DNA of 60,438 bases from Rhizobium altiplani. Lineage in GTDB: Bacteria; Pseudomonadota; Alphaproteobacteria; Rhizobiales; Rhizobiaceae. The translations under genes and the position numbers were made by a program. The notes below the pieces were generated by a model. The model was not told the DNA's origin. It saw only the letters and a list, made by a program, of their open reading frames with translations, and searched no databases. The DNA is taken from the NCBI RefSeq assembly GCF_001542405.1, contig NZ_LNCD01000037.1, positions 1-60,438 on the forward strand. Direction: 5' to 3'. Positions 1 through 8,270 of this stretch are shown one piece after another; the first letter of the stretch is position 1; the number at the start of each line of letters is the position of its first letter.

Positions 1-375
1 CGGGCCTGGCTCACAAGGCCGTACCGGTCGAGCACCGCATGCACCGTGCTTCTCGCCGGGATGCGCACGTCGCCGGCCAGACGGCGCACCAGAAGCTCGC
101 GGATCTTGCGCGCCCCCCCAGTGCGGCTTCTCCTGTTTGCAACGAACGATCATCGCCTCGACCGGTTCGGGCAACTGGTTGGCATAGCGCACCGGCCGCC
201 GGGACCGGTCCGTCAGGGCCTCCAGCCCGTCCTCCTTGTAGCGATTGAAGATCTTGTAGCCGGTCTTGCGCGAGATCCCGAACGACCGACACACCTCGCT
301 CATACCTTCGCCCTCCAGCAAACGGGCGACAAATCCAAGACGCTCATCCATGACCGAAGTCTCTCTCCACGGCAT
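1..375 (-). pseudogene. IS481 family transposase, partial and frameshifted
   Basis: From the ATG at 375 the product begins MPWRETSVMDERLGF. It then has a helix-turn-helix segment (SEVCRSFGISRKTGYKIF, about residues 33-50) and a linker rich in charged residues, typical of IS481 transposases that bind the element ends. After HWG (about residue 87) the frame is lost in a run of seven C on the plus strand (113-119). One base fewer would restore ARKIRELLVRRLAGDV and then STVHAVLDRYGLV, the expected continuation. The catalytic DDE region would lie beyond the window edge. The extra base makes this a broken gene unless it is a sequencing error or frameshifting occurs; IS481 members normally use a single frame. 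Confidence 0.72.
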
Positions 376-447
376 CCACACCCCCCGACCAAAATCGAAA
401 AATGTAACCCATGTCTCCGGTACGTTCTGTCACCTATCTCTCAGGTC
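1..447 (-). mobile_element. Terminal part of an IS481-like insertion sequence
   Basis: The left edge of the window cuts an insertion sequence. Reading leftwards, the minus strand encodes the N-terminal third of an IS481-type transposase starting at 375. Just outside it lie two imperfect tandem copies of a 20-base unit (403-423 and 428-447, about 15 of 20 positions equal, offset 25 bases). These are a plausible transposase-binding end. The boundary at 447 is inferred from the last repeat unit; no target-site duplication can be judged because the other end is outside the window. Confidence 0.65.
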
Positions 448-1013
448 GGGCACATCGCACAATCTGTTTCGACGAATGACCGCTCTTCGAGTGCGTCGTG
501 TTTCGGCGCGCTGTCCACGACCTCCGCGTTTGGCGTCCCGAATCTCGCGTCAGCAGAATCGAACCGAGAATCATCCTTCGTCAGCGAAACTGATTCTGCT
601 GCGATTGAACATGAGGCCGAGGGCAGGCGCCAACACGCTGTCTCTCTCATCTCCTGTAAAAGACGCGAATCCGGCGGGAAACTGGTTCCAATGTGGCACA
701 ATCCACAGCCGCGCCCCCCAGCTCAGCGGCGGCAAACTCCCGCAAAATCAGGGGTTTCTTAATAAAGTATAAAGAAACGAGAGGGGCGGACGCCGCATTT
801 GTGACCTTTCAGCAACAGCGTATGCGGAAGGCTGTCGCAAACACCCCAAACGGGCAAGTTGGTGATTGCGTGACAGTCCCGGTCTTGTATTTTCGACCTC
901 GGAAGCAAGGGCGGTTGATCGTCCGACTTCTTGAAACATGGGGATGGGGCAGGGAACGCTGCTCTAACGGCGAAAAACCCAGACCCGATCGAAACTTTGA
1001 ATTGGAGGTCAAT
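448..1013. other. Non-coding region between IS end and porin
   Basis: These 566 bases hold no open frame that resembles a protein. They contain a perfect 10-base inverted repeat (551-560 / 592-601). The ribosome binding site of the porin (ggagg, 1004-1008) lies at the right end. An AT-rich stretch near 755-780 and a TTGCGT / TATTTT pair near 865-895 could be promoters for the porin, but I cannot choose between them. Confidence 0.5.
551..601. promoter_or_regulatory. Perfect 10-base inverted repeat upstream of porin
   Basis: Arms cagcagaatc (551-560) and gattctgctg (592-601) are exact reverse complements with a 31-base spacer. The spacer repeats agaatc once more at about 566-571. It lies about 410 bases upstream of the porin start, so it could be a long-stem RNA structure, a regulator site or a relic of the neighbouring insertion sequence. 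Confidence 0.4.
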
Positions 1014-2063
1014 ATGAACATCAAGAGCCTTCTTCTCGGCTCCGCTGCTGCTCTCGCAGTAGTTTCCGGTGCTCAGGCTGCTGACGCTATCGTTGCTGCT
1101 GAGCCGGAACCGGTTGAATACGTCCGCGTCTGCGACGCTTACGGCACCGGCTACTTCTACATCCCGGGCACGGAAACCTGCCTGAAGATCGAAGGTTACA
1201 TCCGTTTCCAGGTTGATGTTGGCAAAGATCAGTCTGACCACGGCGTAATCAATGGTCACGAAGGCACGTCCGACTGGGATGCGTTCACCCGTGGTCAGGT
1301 TCAGTTCACGGCCAAGAGCGACACCGAATACGGCCCGCTCACCGGCGTGATCGTTCTGCAGCACAATGCTGATGCTGCCAACTCTGTTTACCAGAACTCG
1401 ATCCTCGACTCGGCTTACATCGACATCGCTGGCTTCCGCGCTGGTCTGTTCTACAGCTGGTGGGATGACGGTCTCTCGGGCGAAACCGACGTTCTCGCAA
1501 GCCACGAAACGCTGCACAACTCCATCCGTTATCAGTACGAGTCTGGCGACTTCTACGCCGGTATCTCGGTTGACGAGCTGGAAGACGGCCACTTCAACGA
1601 CGACGAGAACCCGAACAACGTTGGCGTTGCTCTCGGCCTCGGCGGCAAGGCTGGCGCGTTTACCTACCAGGTTATCGGTGGCTATGACACCGACAACGAA
1701 GAAGGTGCGATCCGTGCGATGGGTACGGTTGCCGTTGGTCCGGGCACGCTCGGCCTCGCAGCTGTCTGGGCATCTGGCGGCAACTCCTACTACGACGCTT
1801 CCGAGTGGACGATCGCAGCTGAGTATGCCATCCAGGCTACCGACAAGCTGAAGATCACCCCCGGTGCTCAGTACTTCTTCAACTACGGCTTTGAAGAGGA
1901 CAGCACCACCGACTTCTCCAGCAACGACGCTTGGAAGGTTGGTCTGACGGTTGATTACCAGATCACCGACAACTTCTACGCCAAGGCTTCGGTCCAGTAC
2001 CTCGATGGCGACGACATCGACGATCAGACGCAGGGCTACTTCCGCCTGCAGCGTGCATTCTAA
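1014..2063 (+). CDS. ropA: Outer membrane porin, RopA type
   Basis: This 349-residue outer-membrane beta-barrel protein allows diffusion of small hydrophilic solutes. It starts with a clear signal peptide (MNIKSLLLGSAAALAVVSGAQA, cleavage after AQA). The mature N-terminus carries the alphaproteobacterial porin signature: VCDAYGTGYFYIPG, then TCLKIEGYIRF. The chain is acidic with alternating polar/hydrophobic strands and ends in an aromatic residue (RLQRAF), as barrel proteins do for BAM-dependent insertion. The ATG at 1014 follows ggagg at 1004-1008, and the signal peptide excludes the longer frame that is open upstream. Codon choice is strongly biased (many GCT, GGC, AAC and AAG codons), which fits very high expression. 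A strong terminator follows directly. Rhizobial genomes usually carry two or more ropA copies, so the exact paralogue is not decided. Confidence 0.93.
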   Translation: MNIKSLLLGSAAALAVVSGAQAADAIVAAEPEPVEYVRVCDAYGTGYFYIPGTETCLKIEGYIRFQVDVGKDQSDHGVINGHEGTSDWDAFTRGQVQFTAKSDTEYGPLTGVIVLQHNADAANSVYQNSILDSAYIDIAGFRAGLFYSWWDDGLSGETDVLASHETLHNSIRYQYESGDFYAGISVDELEDGHFNDDENPNNVGVALGLGGKAGAFTYQVIGGYDTDNEEGAIRAMGTVAVGPGTLGLAAVWASGGNSYYDASEWTIAAEYAIQATDKLKITPGAQYFFNYGFEEDSTTDFSSNDAWKVGLTVDYQITDNFYAKASVQYLDGDDIDDQTQGYFRLQRAF

Positions 2064-2090
2064 TCTGATTTGACTTCGGTCAATCAGGAG

Positions 2091-2119
2091 AGCCCGGCTT
2101 TCGAGCCGGGCTTTTTTTG
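2091..2119 (+). terminator. Rho-independent terminator of the porin gene
   Basis: A 9-base perfect stem agcccggct (2091-2099) / agccgggct (2104-2112) with a ttcg tetraloop is followed by a run of seven T. It lies 27 bases after the porin stop. Confidence 0.93.
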
Positions 2120-2162
2120 TTGTGTTGGGCGATGCAGCAAGGGCGAGTGGCTTGGAGAGCGT

Positions 2163-3050
2163 TCACGCCTCCGCAATGAACCGCCTGATACGCTGGAGCA
2201 GTGGCTGCACATGCAGCAGCGGTGCGTGTCCCTGGCCAGGTGCCTCCAGAATCACGATTGTTGGGCACCGAGCTCTCATCTCGGCAAGCGTCTTGTCGGA
2301 GATGAGATCGGAGTTCTCGCCCTTGACGACCATGAGAGGCATCGTGGCGAGCCTGTCGTAATAGTGCCAGAGCTCAGGCAGCGGCTGATCGAAGTCGATC
2401 ATCTGTAATTGAGCGGCAATGGCCGGATCGAAGTCCGCGATCGGGTTCCCGTCGATATCCCGATAGATGGCCGCAGCCATCTCCTGCCAGTCGCGCTCGT
2501 CAAGGGCGGTGAAGGAGGGGCCATGGCAGGCCTTGAGAAATGCGACTGCTTCCGGCCAGTTGCGCGGCGGAGCGGCAGAATTGAGATAGTCGCGGATGCG
2601 CTTGAGGCCGCTGGGTTCAATCGTCGGTCCGATGTCGTTCAGAATGACGGCGGCGATCAGATCCGGCCTCACCTCAGCCAGCAGATGAAGGATCAGCCCG
2701 CCCCGCGAGGTGCCGATAAAGATGGCGCGCTCAACGGCAAGGTGCTGGCAGGCCGAAATGACATCCCGTGTCTCGACGCCGAGATTGTAGTTCGCCTTGT
2801 TGGCATCCCAATCAGACAGGCCTCGCCCGCGATAGTCGAGCGTGATGACGCGTCTCGGCGTCGCTTGATCGGTCGACAGGAGCAGCGCCAGTTGGTGAAA
2901 GTCACGCGAGTTCCGCGTCAATCCCGGCAAACAGACGATCGGCAGCCGGTCGGCGATGTCAGGGCCACCGTAGTCTCGCGCATGGAGCCTGAGCCCGTCA
3001 TCGCTCTGATAGGTTGTCGCTCGAAAACCATCGTCTCTTGCTTCATCCAC
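2163..3050 (-). CDS. Alpha/beta hydrolase
   Basis: This 295-residue cytoplasmic serine hydrolase has the alpha/beta fold. The nucleophile elbow is GTSRGG (Ser at about residue 114), preceded by an oxyanion-hole region after the LPIVCLPG segment near residue 40. The catalytic His is probably in GQGHAPLL near residue 275, and an acidic residue near MVVKGENSDLIS (about 243-254) is in place. The start used is GTG at 3050, since no ATG fits upstream of the conserved part and a ggggg tract lies about 10 bases before it. The substrate cannot be told from sequence; relatives include esterases and haloperoxidase-like hydrolases. It is separated from the next minus-strand gene (lytic transglycosylase) by 63 bases and may be co-transcribed with it. 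Confidence 0.85.
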   Translation of the reverse strand: MDEARDDGFRATTYQSDDGLRLHARDYGGPDIADRLPIVCLPGLTRNSRDFHQLALLLSTDQATPRRVITLDYRGRGLSDWDANKANYNLGVETRDVISACQHLAVERAIFIGTSRGGLILHLLAEVRPDLIAAVILNDIGPTIEPSGLKRIRDYLNSAAPPRNWPEAVAFLKACHGPSFTALDERDWQEMAAAIYRDIDGNPIADFDPAIAAQLQMIDFDQPLPELWHYYDRLATMPLMVVKGENSDLISDKTLAEMRARCPTIVILEAPGQGHAPLLHVQPLLQRIRRFIAEA

Positions 3051-3113
3051 GCTTCGTCGTCCCCCGTTGCATGGGAACAGATTAGCGAGACCGGCAATAG
3101 ACGCAAATGGTGA

Positions 3114-5186
3114 TCAGGAGGAGCGGCCGCCCGTCAGGTCGCGAACGATGTCGCTCGGCTGGCCCAACCGTGCCTTGTAGACTTCGTAGTTTTCCATCAC
3201 CCGTTGAACATAGTTGCGCGTCTCGGGGAAGGGGATGCGCTCAATCCAGTCGACGATGGCGTCGATCGATTGGCCGCGCGGGTCGCCATAGCGGCCGATC
3301 CATTCGGGCACCCGCTTGGGACCGGCATTATAGGCAATGAAGGTCATGATGTAGGAGCCGCCAAAGGCGTCGATCTGTTCGCCGAGATAATGCGCCCCAA
3401 GGGTAGCGTTATAGCCGGCGTCGGCGGTCAGTCGCTCCTTCGAATAGGCGATGTTGTGACGCTTGGCGACGGCCTTTGCCGTGCCCGGCAATATCTGCAG
3501 CAATCCGCGAGCATCGGCTGCCGAAACGGCCGCGGGATTGAAGGCGCTCTCTTGCCGGGCAATCGCGTAGGCGAGGGCCTTCCCGGAGCCGGAGATGTTG
3601 GCGTTCGTCGGAATGACGCCGAGTGGGAAGGCCAGCGCCGCGACATCCACGCCGTGGGAGTAAGCAATCTTCCCGATCTGCAGCGACAGATGGTGGTCGC
3701 CGGACCGTTCGGCCTGCGCGCTCAGAACCGCAAGTTCTCCAGGGCTTTGCAGTTGCTCGGCGAGCGCGAGGTAGAGGCTATTGGCCCGCCAGCCATGCCC
3801 GGCCGCGTCGAGACGAGCGATGGCCTGCACGGCCTCACGCGCCAGATAGCGCTGGCGATCCGCAGCAGTCGGAGACGGGTACGCCACGTTCAGTGTCTTG
3901 CGGCCGAGCTTGTCGCTGGCGAGCTGCCCATAGAAGGTGGTCGGATAGCTTGCGGCCTTGGCGTAAAATTCCGAGGCCTTGCCAGGCCCACCCGCCTCGG
4001 CGGATCGACCCATCCAGTACCAGGCGCGCGATACGGATATCGGCCCATTGGAGAAATCGAGAATCTTCCGGAAATGGGCCTGTGCCGCCGCAGGATCCTG
4101 CAGCCCGCGCAGCGCGTACCAGCCTGCGTGGAATTCGGCCTCGACGATGTCGGTCGGCGTCGTCGCAGCATAATTGGCAACGATTCCGTAGGCCGCCTTG
4201 AATTCCCCTTGATCGACGAGGCCGCGGCTCACGATCCGCTGCTCGTTCCACCACTCGCCGGCATTGACCAGTTCATCCCGATTGCGTGGGGCCTGCCGCA
4301 GCAACTTGGCGGCTTCCGTATACTTGTCCTGTTTTCGCAGATGCTCGATGCGCGCAAAGAGGTAACCGGCATCGCCTTTCCACTGGCCGTCGACCGCGGC
4401 AAGAAGCGCACCGGCGTTGGGTGCCTTGCTCATCACAGCGGCCCATGCCTTGTAGAGGGATTGGGCCTGACCCATGTCGCCAAAGCGCTTGGCCTGCTCA
4501 GTGCGATTCCGGTACATCAGGTAGTCCATTCGCGCCTTGTGATCGGCCGAGGTCAGCAAGCCGGAGAACTCAGCCAAAATCTTGTCTTCGGTCGGTTTGT
4601 CCAGCATCTCGCCGCGCCAGACCTTGCGAACGGTCTTCGCCGCCTGGCTCTGTTTACCCGTTGCGACAAGCGCACGCGAAAGGATCAACGCGCCCGGCGT
4701 GGTCTCCGGCGCGGTCTGGCCGAAGGCCGCCAAGACAGCGGTCGGGTTAGGGTTTTCATCGTAAAGTGCCCGCTCCGAATAAGCCCGCAGCTTTGCGAGC
4801 CCGGGCCATCCCTGCAACTCCTGCGCCGCAGCCGCGATCTCTGTCGAGGGAATACCCTTTTGCCCCGAAACCGCAATCGCCCAGGTCAGGATATGCCGGT
4901 CAAGCGTCCCACGTCCCATGCCGTCGCGAATGGATAGCGCTTGCAGGGGATTGTTGTCCGAAAGCGCGTCCAGGCCGGATTTCAAATCACTGTTAACGGG
5001 TGCAATTGTCTGGCCGCGCGGAATTGAGCCGGTAACGATCGATTCCGGTATTGTCGTCTGGGGGACGAAACCAATCGGCTTCACGTCCGGAACGGGCGCG
5101 CTCTCATTCGGAAGCGACGACGCGGCGCTGCTCCACGCGGCGACGGTAAAGCCGAGGGCGGACACGATCAGGACTGCTCTCTTCAT
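3114..5186 (-). CDS. Soluble lytic murein transglycosylase
   Basis: This 690-residue periplasmic enzyme cleaves the beta-1,4 bond between N-acetylmuramic acid and N-acetylglucosamine in peptidoglycan, forming 1,6-anhydro ends. It has an N-terminal signal (MKRAVLIVSALGFTVAAW) and a long alpha-helical superhelix of about 450 residues as in Slt70. A C-terminal SLT domain (about residues 535-660) contains the catalytic Glu in ARQESAFNP, then GLLQILPGTAK and the AYNAGP motif. Length and order match Slt-type enzymes rather than short MltC/MltE types. It is divergent from dapA across a 213-base gap; dapA supplies the diaminopimelate route, so the two share a cell-wall theme, but co-regulation is not shown. 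Confidence 0.93.
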   Translation of the reverse strand: MKRAVLIVSALGFTVAAWSSAASSLPNESAPVPDVKPIGFVPQTTIPESIVTGSIPRGQTIAPVNSDLKSGLDALSDNNPLQALSIRDGMGRGTLDRHILTWAIAVSGQKGIPSTEIAAAAQELQGWPGLAKLRAYSERALYDENPNPTAVLAAFGQTAPETTPGALILSRALVATGKQSQAAKTVRKVWRGEMLDKPTEDKILAEFSGLLTSADHKARMDYLMYRNRTEQAKRFGDMGQAQSLYKAWAAVMSKAPNAGALLAAVDGQWKGDAGYLFARIEHLRKQDKYTEAAKLLRQAPRNRDELVNAGEWWNEQRIVSRGLVDQGEFKAAYGIVANYAATTPTDIVEAEFHAGWYALRGLQDPAAAQAHFRKILDFSNGPISVSRAWYWMGRSAEAGGPGKASEFYAKAASYPTTFYGQLASDKLGRKTLNVAYPSPTAADRQRYLAREAVQAIARLDAAGHGWRANSLYLALAEQLQSPGELAVLSAQAERSGDHHLSLQIGKIAYSHGVDVAALAFPLGVIPTNANISGSGKALAYAIARQESAFNPAAVSAADARGLLQILPGTAKAVAKRHNIAYSKERLTADAGYNATLGAHYLGEQIDAFGGSYIMTFIAYNAGPKRVPEWIGRYGDPRGQSIDAIVDWIERIPFPETRNYVQRVMENYEVYKARLGQPSDIVRDLTGGRSS

Positions 5187-5399
5187 GGGACACTCACAAC
5201 GAAAACACGCCCGACCATTTGGCGGGAGCCATCTTAACGAAAGCTTACTAACGTCAGTAAACTTCGTTCACATTTGCTATCGGAATTTGCCCTAAACCGA
5301 TCCATGCGCGCTTGTCGCGGCGATTTCACCGCACTATGGTGCCCCACCAATATTCAAGGAATGCGGCCGAAGCGTGGATTTGGCCATGAGGAGTTCTGC

Positions 5400-6284
5400 A
5401 TGTTCCAGGGATCCATTCCCGCTCTCGTCACTCCCTTCACCGATGCCGGCCAAGTGGATGAAGCTTCGTTCGCGAACCACGTCGACTGGCAGATCAAGGA
5501 AGGCAGCAGCGGTCTCGTTCCGGTTGGGACGACCGGCGAATCTCCGACGCTGTCGCATGCCGAGCATAAGCGGGTCGTGGAACTCTGCATTGAATCCGCA
5601 GCCAAGCGCGTGCCTGTCATGGCCGGCGCCGGCTCGAACAACACGCGTGAAGCAATCGAACTTGCTCAGCACGCCGAGAGGGCCGGGGCAGATGCGGTCC
5701 TCGTGGTCACGCCCTATTACAACAAGCCCACCCAGAAGGGGCTGGTCGCGCATTTCTCCGCGATCGCCGAGGCAGTGAAGCTGCCGATCTACATCTACAA
5801 CATCCCGGGTCGCTCCGTTATCGACATGACGCCGGAGACGATGGGCGCGCTTGCCAAGGCGCACTCGAATATCGTCGGCGTCAAGGATGCGACGGGCAAG
5901 ATCGAGCGCGTGTCCGAGCAGCGTCTTACCTGCGGCAAGGAATTCAAGCAGTTGTCGGGTGAAGATGCGACGGCACTCGGGTTTAATGCCCACGGTGGCG
6001 TCGGGTGCATCTCGGTGACCGCCAACGTGGCGCCGCGCCTTTGCGCCGAGTTCCAGGCTGCGACGCTTGCAGGTGACTATGCGAAGGCGCTGGAATATCA
6101 GGACCGCTTGATGCCGCTACACAAGGCCATCTTCATGGAGCCCGGCCTCTGCGGAGCGAAGTATGGCTTGTCGAAGCTTGGGCGGATGAGCCGCAACGTG
6201 CGTTCGCCGCTGATTTCGACACTGGAACCTGCGACGGAAGCGGCGATTGACGCAGCCATGCGCCATGCCGGCCTGCTGAACTGA
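5400..6284 (+). CDS. dapA: 4-hydroxy-tetrahydrodipicolinate synthase
   Basis: DapA condenses pyruvate with aspartate semialdehyde, the first committed step to diaminopimelate and lysine. The 294-residue TIM-barrel protein has every active-site residue in the usual position: Thr44 and Thr45 in GTTGES, Tyr107 in TPYYNKP, Tyr133 and Arg138 in YNIPGRS, and the Schiff-base Lys162 in GVKDATG. The ATG at 5400 is preceded by gaggag (5387-5392) and gives the family's standard N-terminus ([13 protein letters not shown]); the longer upstream frame is not conserved-looking. smpB follows 102 bases later on the same strand. Confidence 0.97.
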   Translation: MFQGSIPALVTPFTDAGQVDEASFANHVDWQIKEGSSGLVPVGTTGESPTLSHAEHKRVVELCIESAAKRVPVMAGAGSNNTREAIELAQHAERAGADAVLVVTPYYNKPTQKGLVAHFSAIAEAVKLPIYIYNIPGRSVIDMTPETMGALAKAHSNIVGVKDATGKIERVSEQRLTCGKEFKQLSGEDATALGFNAHGGVGCISVTANVAPRLCAEFQAATLAGDYAKALEYQDRLMPLHKAIFMEPGLCGAKYGLSKLGRMSRNVRSPLISTLEPATEAAIDAAMRHAGLLN

Positions 6285-6386
6285 GGCAAGCCATTCGGCC
6301 CGCCTTCACAGGCGGTCGATGTTCCCCTACATAGGGGAGAAGAGAGAAGGGCGCGGTCGTCGCGCCCTAAGCATTTGGAATGTGTC

Positions 6387-6866
6387 ATGGCCCCCAAAGG
6401 CAGCGAGCGCGTGGTCAAGAAGATCGTGGCGGAAAACCGCAAGGCGCGCTTCAACTACGAGATCATCGATACCTACGAAGCTGGACTCGTGCTCAAGGGC
6501 ACCGAGGTCAAGTCGTTGCGCGAGGGCAAGGCCAATATCGCAGAATCCTATGCCTCGGATGAGGATGGTGAGATCTGGCTGATCAATTCCTATCTGCCGG
6601 AATATCTGCAGGCGAACCGTTTCAATCATGAGCCGCGCCGCCGCCGCAAGCTCCTGCTTTCCGGCCGCGAGATCAACCGTCTGCGAGCGGGGATCAATCG
6701 CGAAGGCATGACCCTGATACCGCTGAAGATCTATTTCAACGATCGCGGCCGCGCCAAAATGGAACTGGCGCTCGCCAAGGGCAAGAAGCTGCACGACAAG
6801 CGCGAATCCGAGAAGGAACGCGATTGGAACCGGCAGAAGAGCCGTCTTCTCAAGGATAACGGCTAG
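6387..6866 (+). CDS. smpB: SsrA-binding protein SmpB
   Basis: SmpB binds tmRNA and brings it to stalled ribosomes for trans-translation. The 159-residue product has the OB-fold core with [29 protein letters not shown] and the basic C-terminal tail (KGKKLHDKR ... [12 protein letters not shown]) that enters the mRNA channel. The ATG at 6387 gives [12 protein letters not shown], the usual rhizobial N-terminus; an in-frame codon 12 bases upstream is less likely. The dapA-smpB pairing is common in rhizobia. The tmRNA gene itself is not in this window. Confidence 0.97.
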   Translation: MAPKGSERVVKKIVAENRKARFNYEIIDTYEAGLVLKGTEVKSLREGKANIAESYASDEDGEIWLINSYLPEYLQANRFNHEPRRRRKLLLSGREINRLRAGINREGMTLIPLKIYFNDRGRAKMELALAKGKKLHDKRESEKERDWNRQKSRLLKDNG

Positions 6867-6898
6867 TCAAAGGCATAGCCGGCGGTGAATTGCTGGCT

Positions 6899-7480
6899 TC
6901 AAGCTTCCAGATCGGTTGGCGTTGCCGTTTCGGTTGGCCGCGGTGGTCGCTCTGAAGGATCACGCCCGATTTCGCTCTTCAGCGATAGAAGGTCGATGAA
7001 GTGATCTGCCTGGCGACGCAGATCGTCGGCAATCATTGGAGGTTGTGTTGCCATCGTTGAGATGACCGAGACCTTTCGGCCCCGCCGCTGCAGCGCCTCG
7101 ACGAGCGTCGTGAAATCTCCGTCGCCGGAGAAGATGACGAGATGATCGACGGTTTCCGACTGCTCCATGGCATCTATCGCAAGCTCGATATCCATGTTGC
7201 CCTTGATCTTGCGGCGACCCATCGAATCCGTGAATTCCTTTGCCGGCTTCGTCACGACCTTGTAGCCGTTGTAATCCAGCCAGTCGATCAGCGGGCGAAT
7301 GGAGGAGTATTCCTGGTCCTCGATGAGGGCCGTATAGTAGTAGGCGCGCAGGAGATAGCCACGTTTCTGGAACGCCTTCAACAGCTTGCGGTAGTCGATA
7401 TCGAAACCCAAACTTTTGGACGCAGCGTAGAGATTGGCGCCATCGATAAAAAGAGCAATTTTTTCGCGTGGATCAAACAT
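6899..7480 (-). CDS. NYN domain (LabA/DUF88) protein
   Basis: This 193-residue cytoplasmic protein has the PIN-like NYN nuclease fold. It shows the conserved acidic clusters expected for metal binding: IALFIDGANLY near residue 10, KGNMDIELAIDAM around residue 100 and FSGDGDFTTLVEAL around residue 125. Members of the family are linked to RNA processing; LabA of cyanobacteria affects the clock. The ATG at 7480 gives MFDPREKIALF, where similarity begins; a longer frame from 7522 adds 14 unsupported residues. It is convergent with smpB (32-base gap) and divergent from rpoZ. The target RNA is unknown. Confidence 0.88.
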   Translation of the reverse strand: MFDPREKIALFIDGANLYAASKSLGFDIDYRKLLKAFQKRGYLLRAYYYTALIEDQEYSSIRPLIDWLDYNGYKVVTKPAKEFTDSMGRRKIKGNMDIELAIDAMEQSETVDHLVIFSGDGDFTTLVEALQRRGRKVSVISTMATQPPMIADDLRRQADHFIDLLSLKSEIGRDPSERPPRPTETATPTDLEA

Positions 7481-7765
7481 CCCGTACCAATCCAATGTGA
7501 GCAATCGTCGTGCTTCCGTCAAAAACCCAACAAAACAATGAGTTATGAGGCCGCCTGGAACAAATCGTACTTTATGAACTTTTCATATAAGAAAGATTTA
7601 GGGCACGATTCGTGATATTCCAAGCAACTTCTGGTCGAAATCCGCTTTCGTTCCAAAATTCGTCACATTCGCCCGCAGAGGCGTCGTGCAATGAAAACTT
7701 GAATTTGCCTGGTTTTAATTGTATCGGGCGTGTTAATCCCGAGATCACGACGTAAAGGACAGGCA

Positions 7766-8170
7766 ATGGCCCGTGTCACCGTAGAAGACTGCATTGATAA
7801 AGTTGAGAACCGCTTCGAGCTGGTTCTGCTTGCCAGCCACCGTGCCCGGCTGATTTCCCAGGGCGCCTCGATCACGATCGATCGCGACAACGACAAGAAC
7901 CCGGTCGTGGCGTTGCGCGAGATCGCGGACGAGATGCTGTCGCCGGACGATCTCAAGGAAGACCTGATCCACTCGCTGCAGAAGCATGTCGAAATCGACG
8001 AGCCCGAGCCCGATCCGGCGAGCCTCATCGCAGCCGGCGGCGTCGCTGCGGCCGACAGCGAAGAGCAGGAAGACCTGCCGGAAACGATCACCTTCGACCA
8101 GATGTCGGAAGAGGAGCTTTTGGCTGGCATCGAAGGCCTGGTGCCACCGGAAAAGAGCGACGATTACTAA
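7766..8170 (+). CDS. rpoZ: RNA polymerase omega subunit
   Basis: Omega is the small subunit that helps assemble beta' into RNA polymerase and forms part of one ppGpp binding site in many proteobacteria. The 134-residue product starts [13 protein letters not shown] and has the conserved helix ([16 protein letters not shown]) followed by [14 protein letters not shown]. The alphaproteobacterial acidic C-terminal extension follows (about residues 70-134). The ATG at 7766 has aggac/aggca upstream. The rsh gene for ppGpp metabolism follows 100 bases downstream, the classical rpoZ-spoT pairing. Confidence 0.97.
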   Translation: MARVTVEDCIDKVENRFELVLLASHRARLISQGASITIDRDNDKNPVVALREIADEMLSPDDLKEDLIHSLQKHVEIDEPEPDPASLIAAGGVAAADSEEQEDLPETITFDQMSEEELLAGIEGLVPPEKSDDY

Positions 8171-8219
8171 TCGTCAACCTTGCACGATTATAGCTTCGGC
8201 ATATTATCGCATATCATGT

Positions 8220-8248
8220 GCGCCAATCCGTGATTGGCGCGCTTTTCG
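8220..8248 (+). terminator. Possible terminator or attenuator between rpoZ and rsh
   Basis: An 8-base stem gcgccaat (8220-8227) / attggcgc (8233-8240) with loop ccgtg is followed by gcttttcgtttg. The T run is short, so it may terminate rpoZ transcripts only partly and leave some read-through into rsh, 22 bases downstream. Confidence 0.6.
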
Positions 8249-8270
8249 TTTGTAATGGAGTGGTTTCGGG

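Noticed and set aside
555..575. T-arm-like sequence on the minus strand upstream of the porin (tcggttcgattc)
   Set aside because: No acceptor stem, D-arm or anticodon arm can be folded around it. It is part of a simple inverted repeat.
692..710. TGGCAC that could start a sigma-54 promoter
   Set aside because: The required GC-containing -12 element at the right spacing is missing.
46..762. Frames on both strands over the IS and the region before the porin
   Set aside because: The minus-strand frame from 375 matches IS481 transposases in two phases. The plus-strand frames and the 441-701 minus frame show no family features.
3204..4937. 577-codon open frame on the plus strand opposite the lytic transglycosylase
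   Set aside because: It is a mirror of a gene whose translation has a signal peptide and SLT motifs. High GC at third positions keeps stops rare on the opposite strand.
5245..5260. ttact-aacgtc-agtaa inverted repeat between the lytic transglycosylase and dapA
   Set aside because: Arms of five bases in an AT-rich patch are expected by chance often enough. No regulator is nearby.
6324..6367. Two short hairpins between dapA and smpB
   Set aside because: Neither is followed by a T run, and both genes may be read together. No basis to call a terminator or riboswitch.
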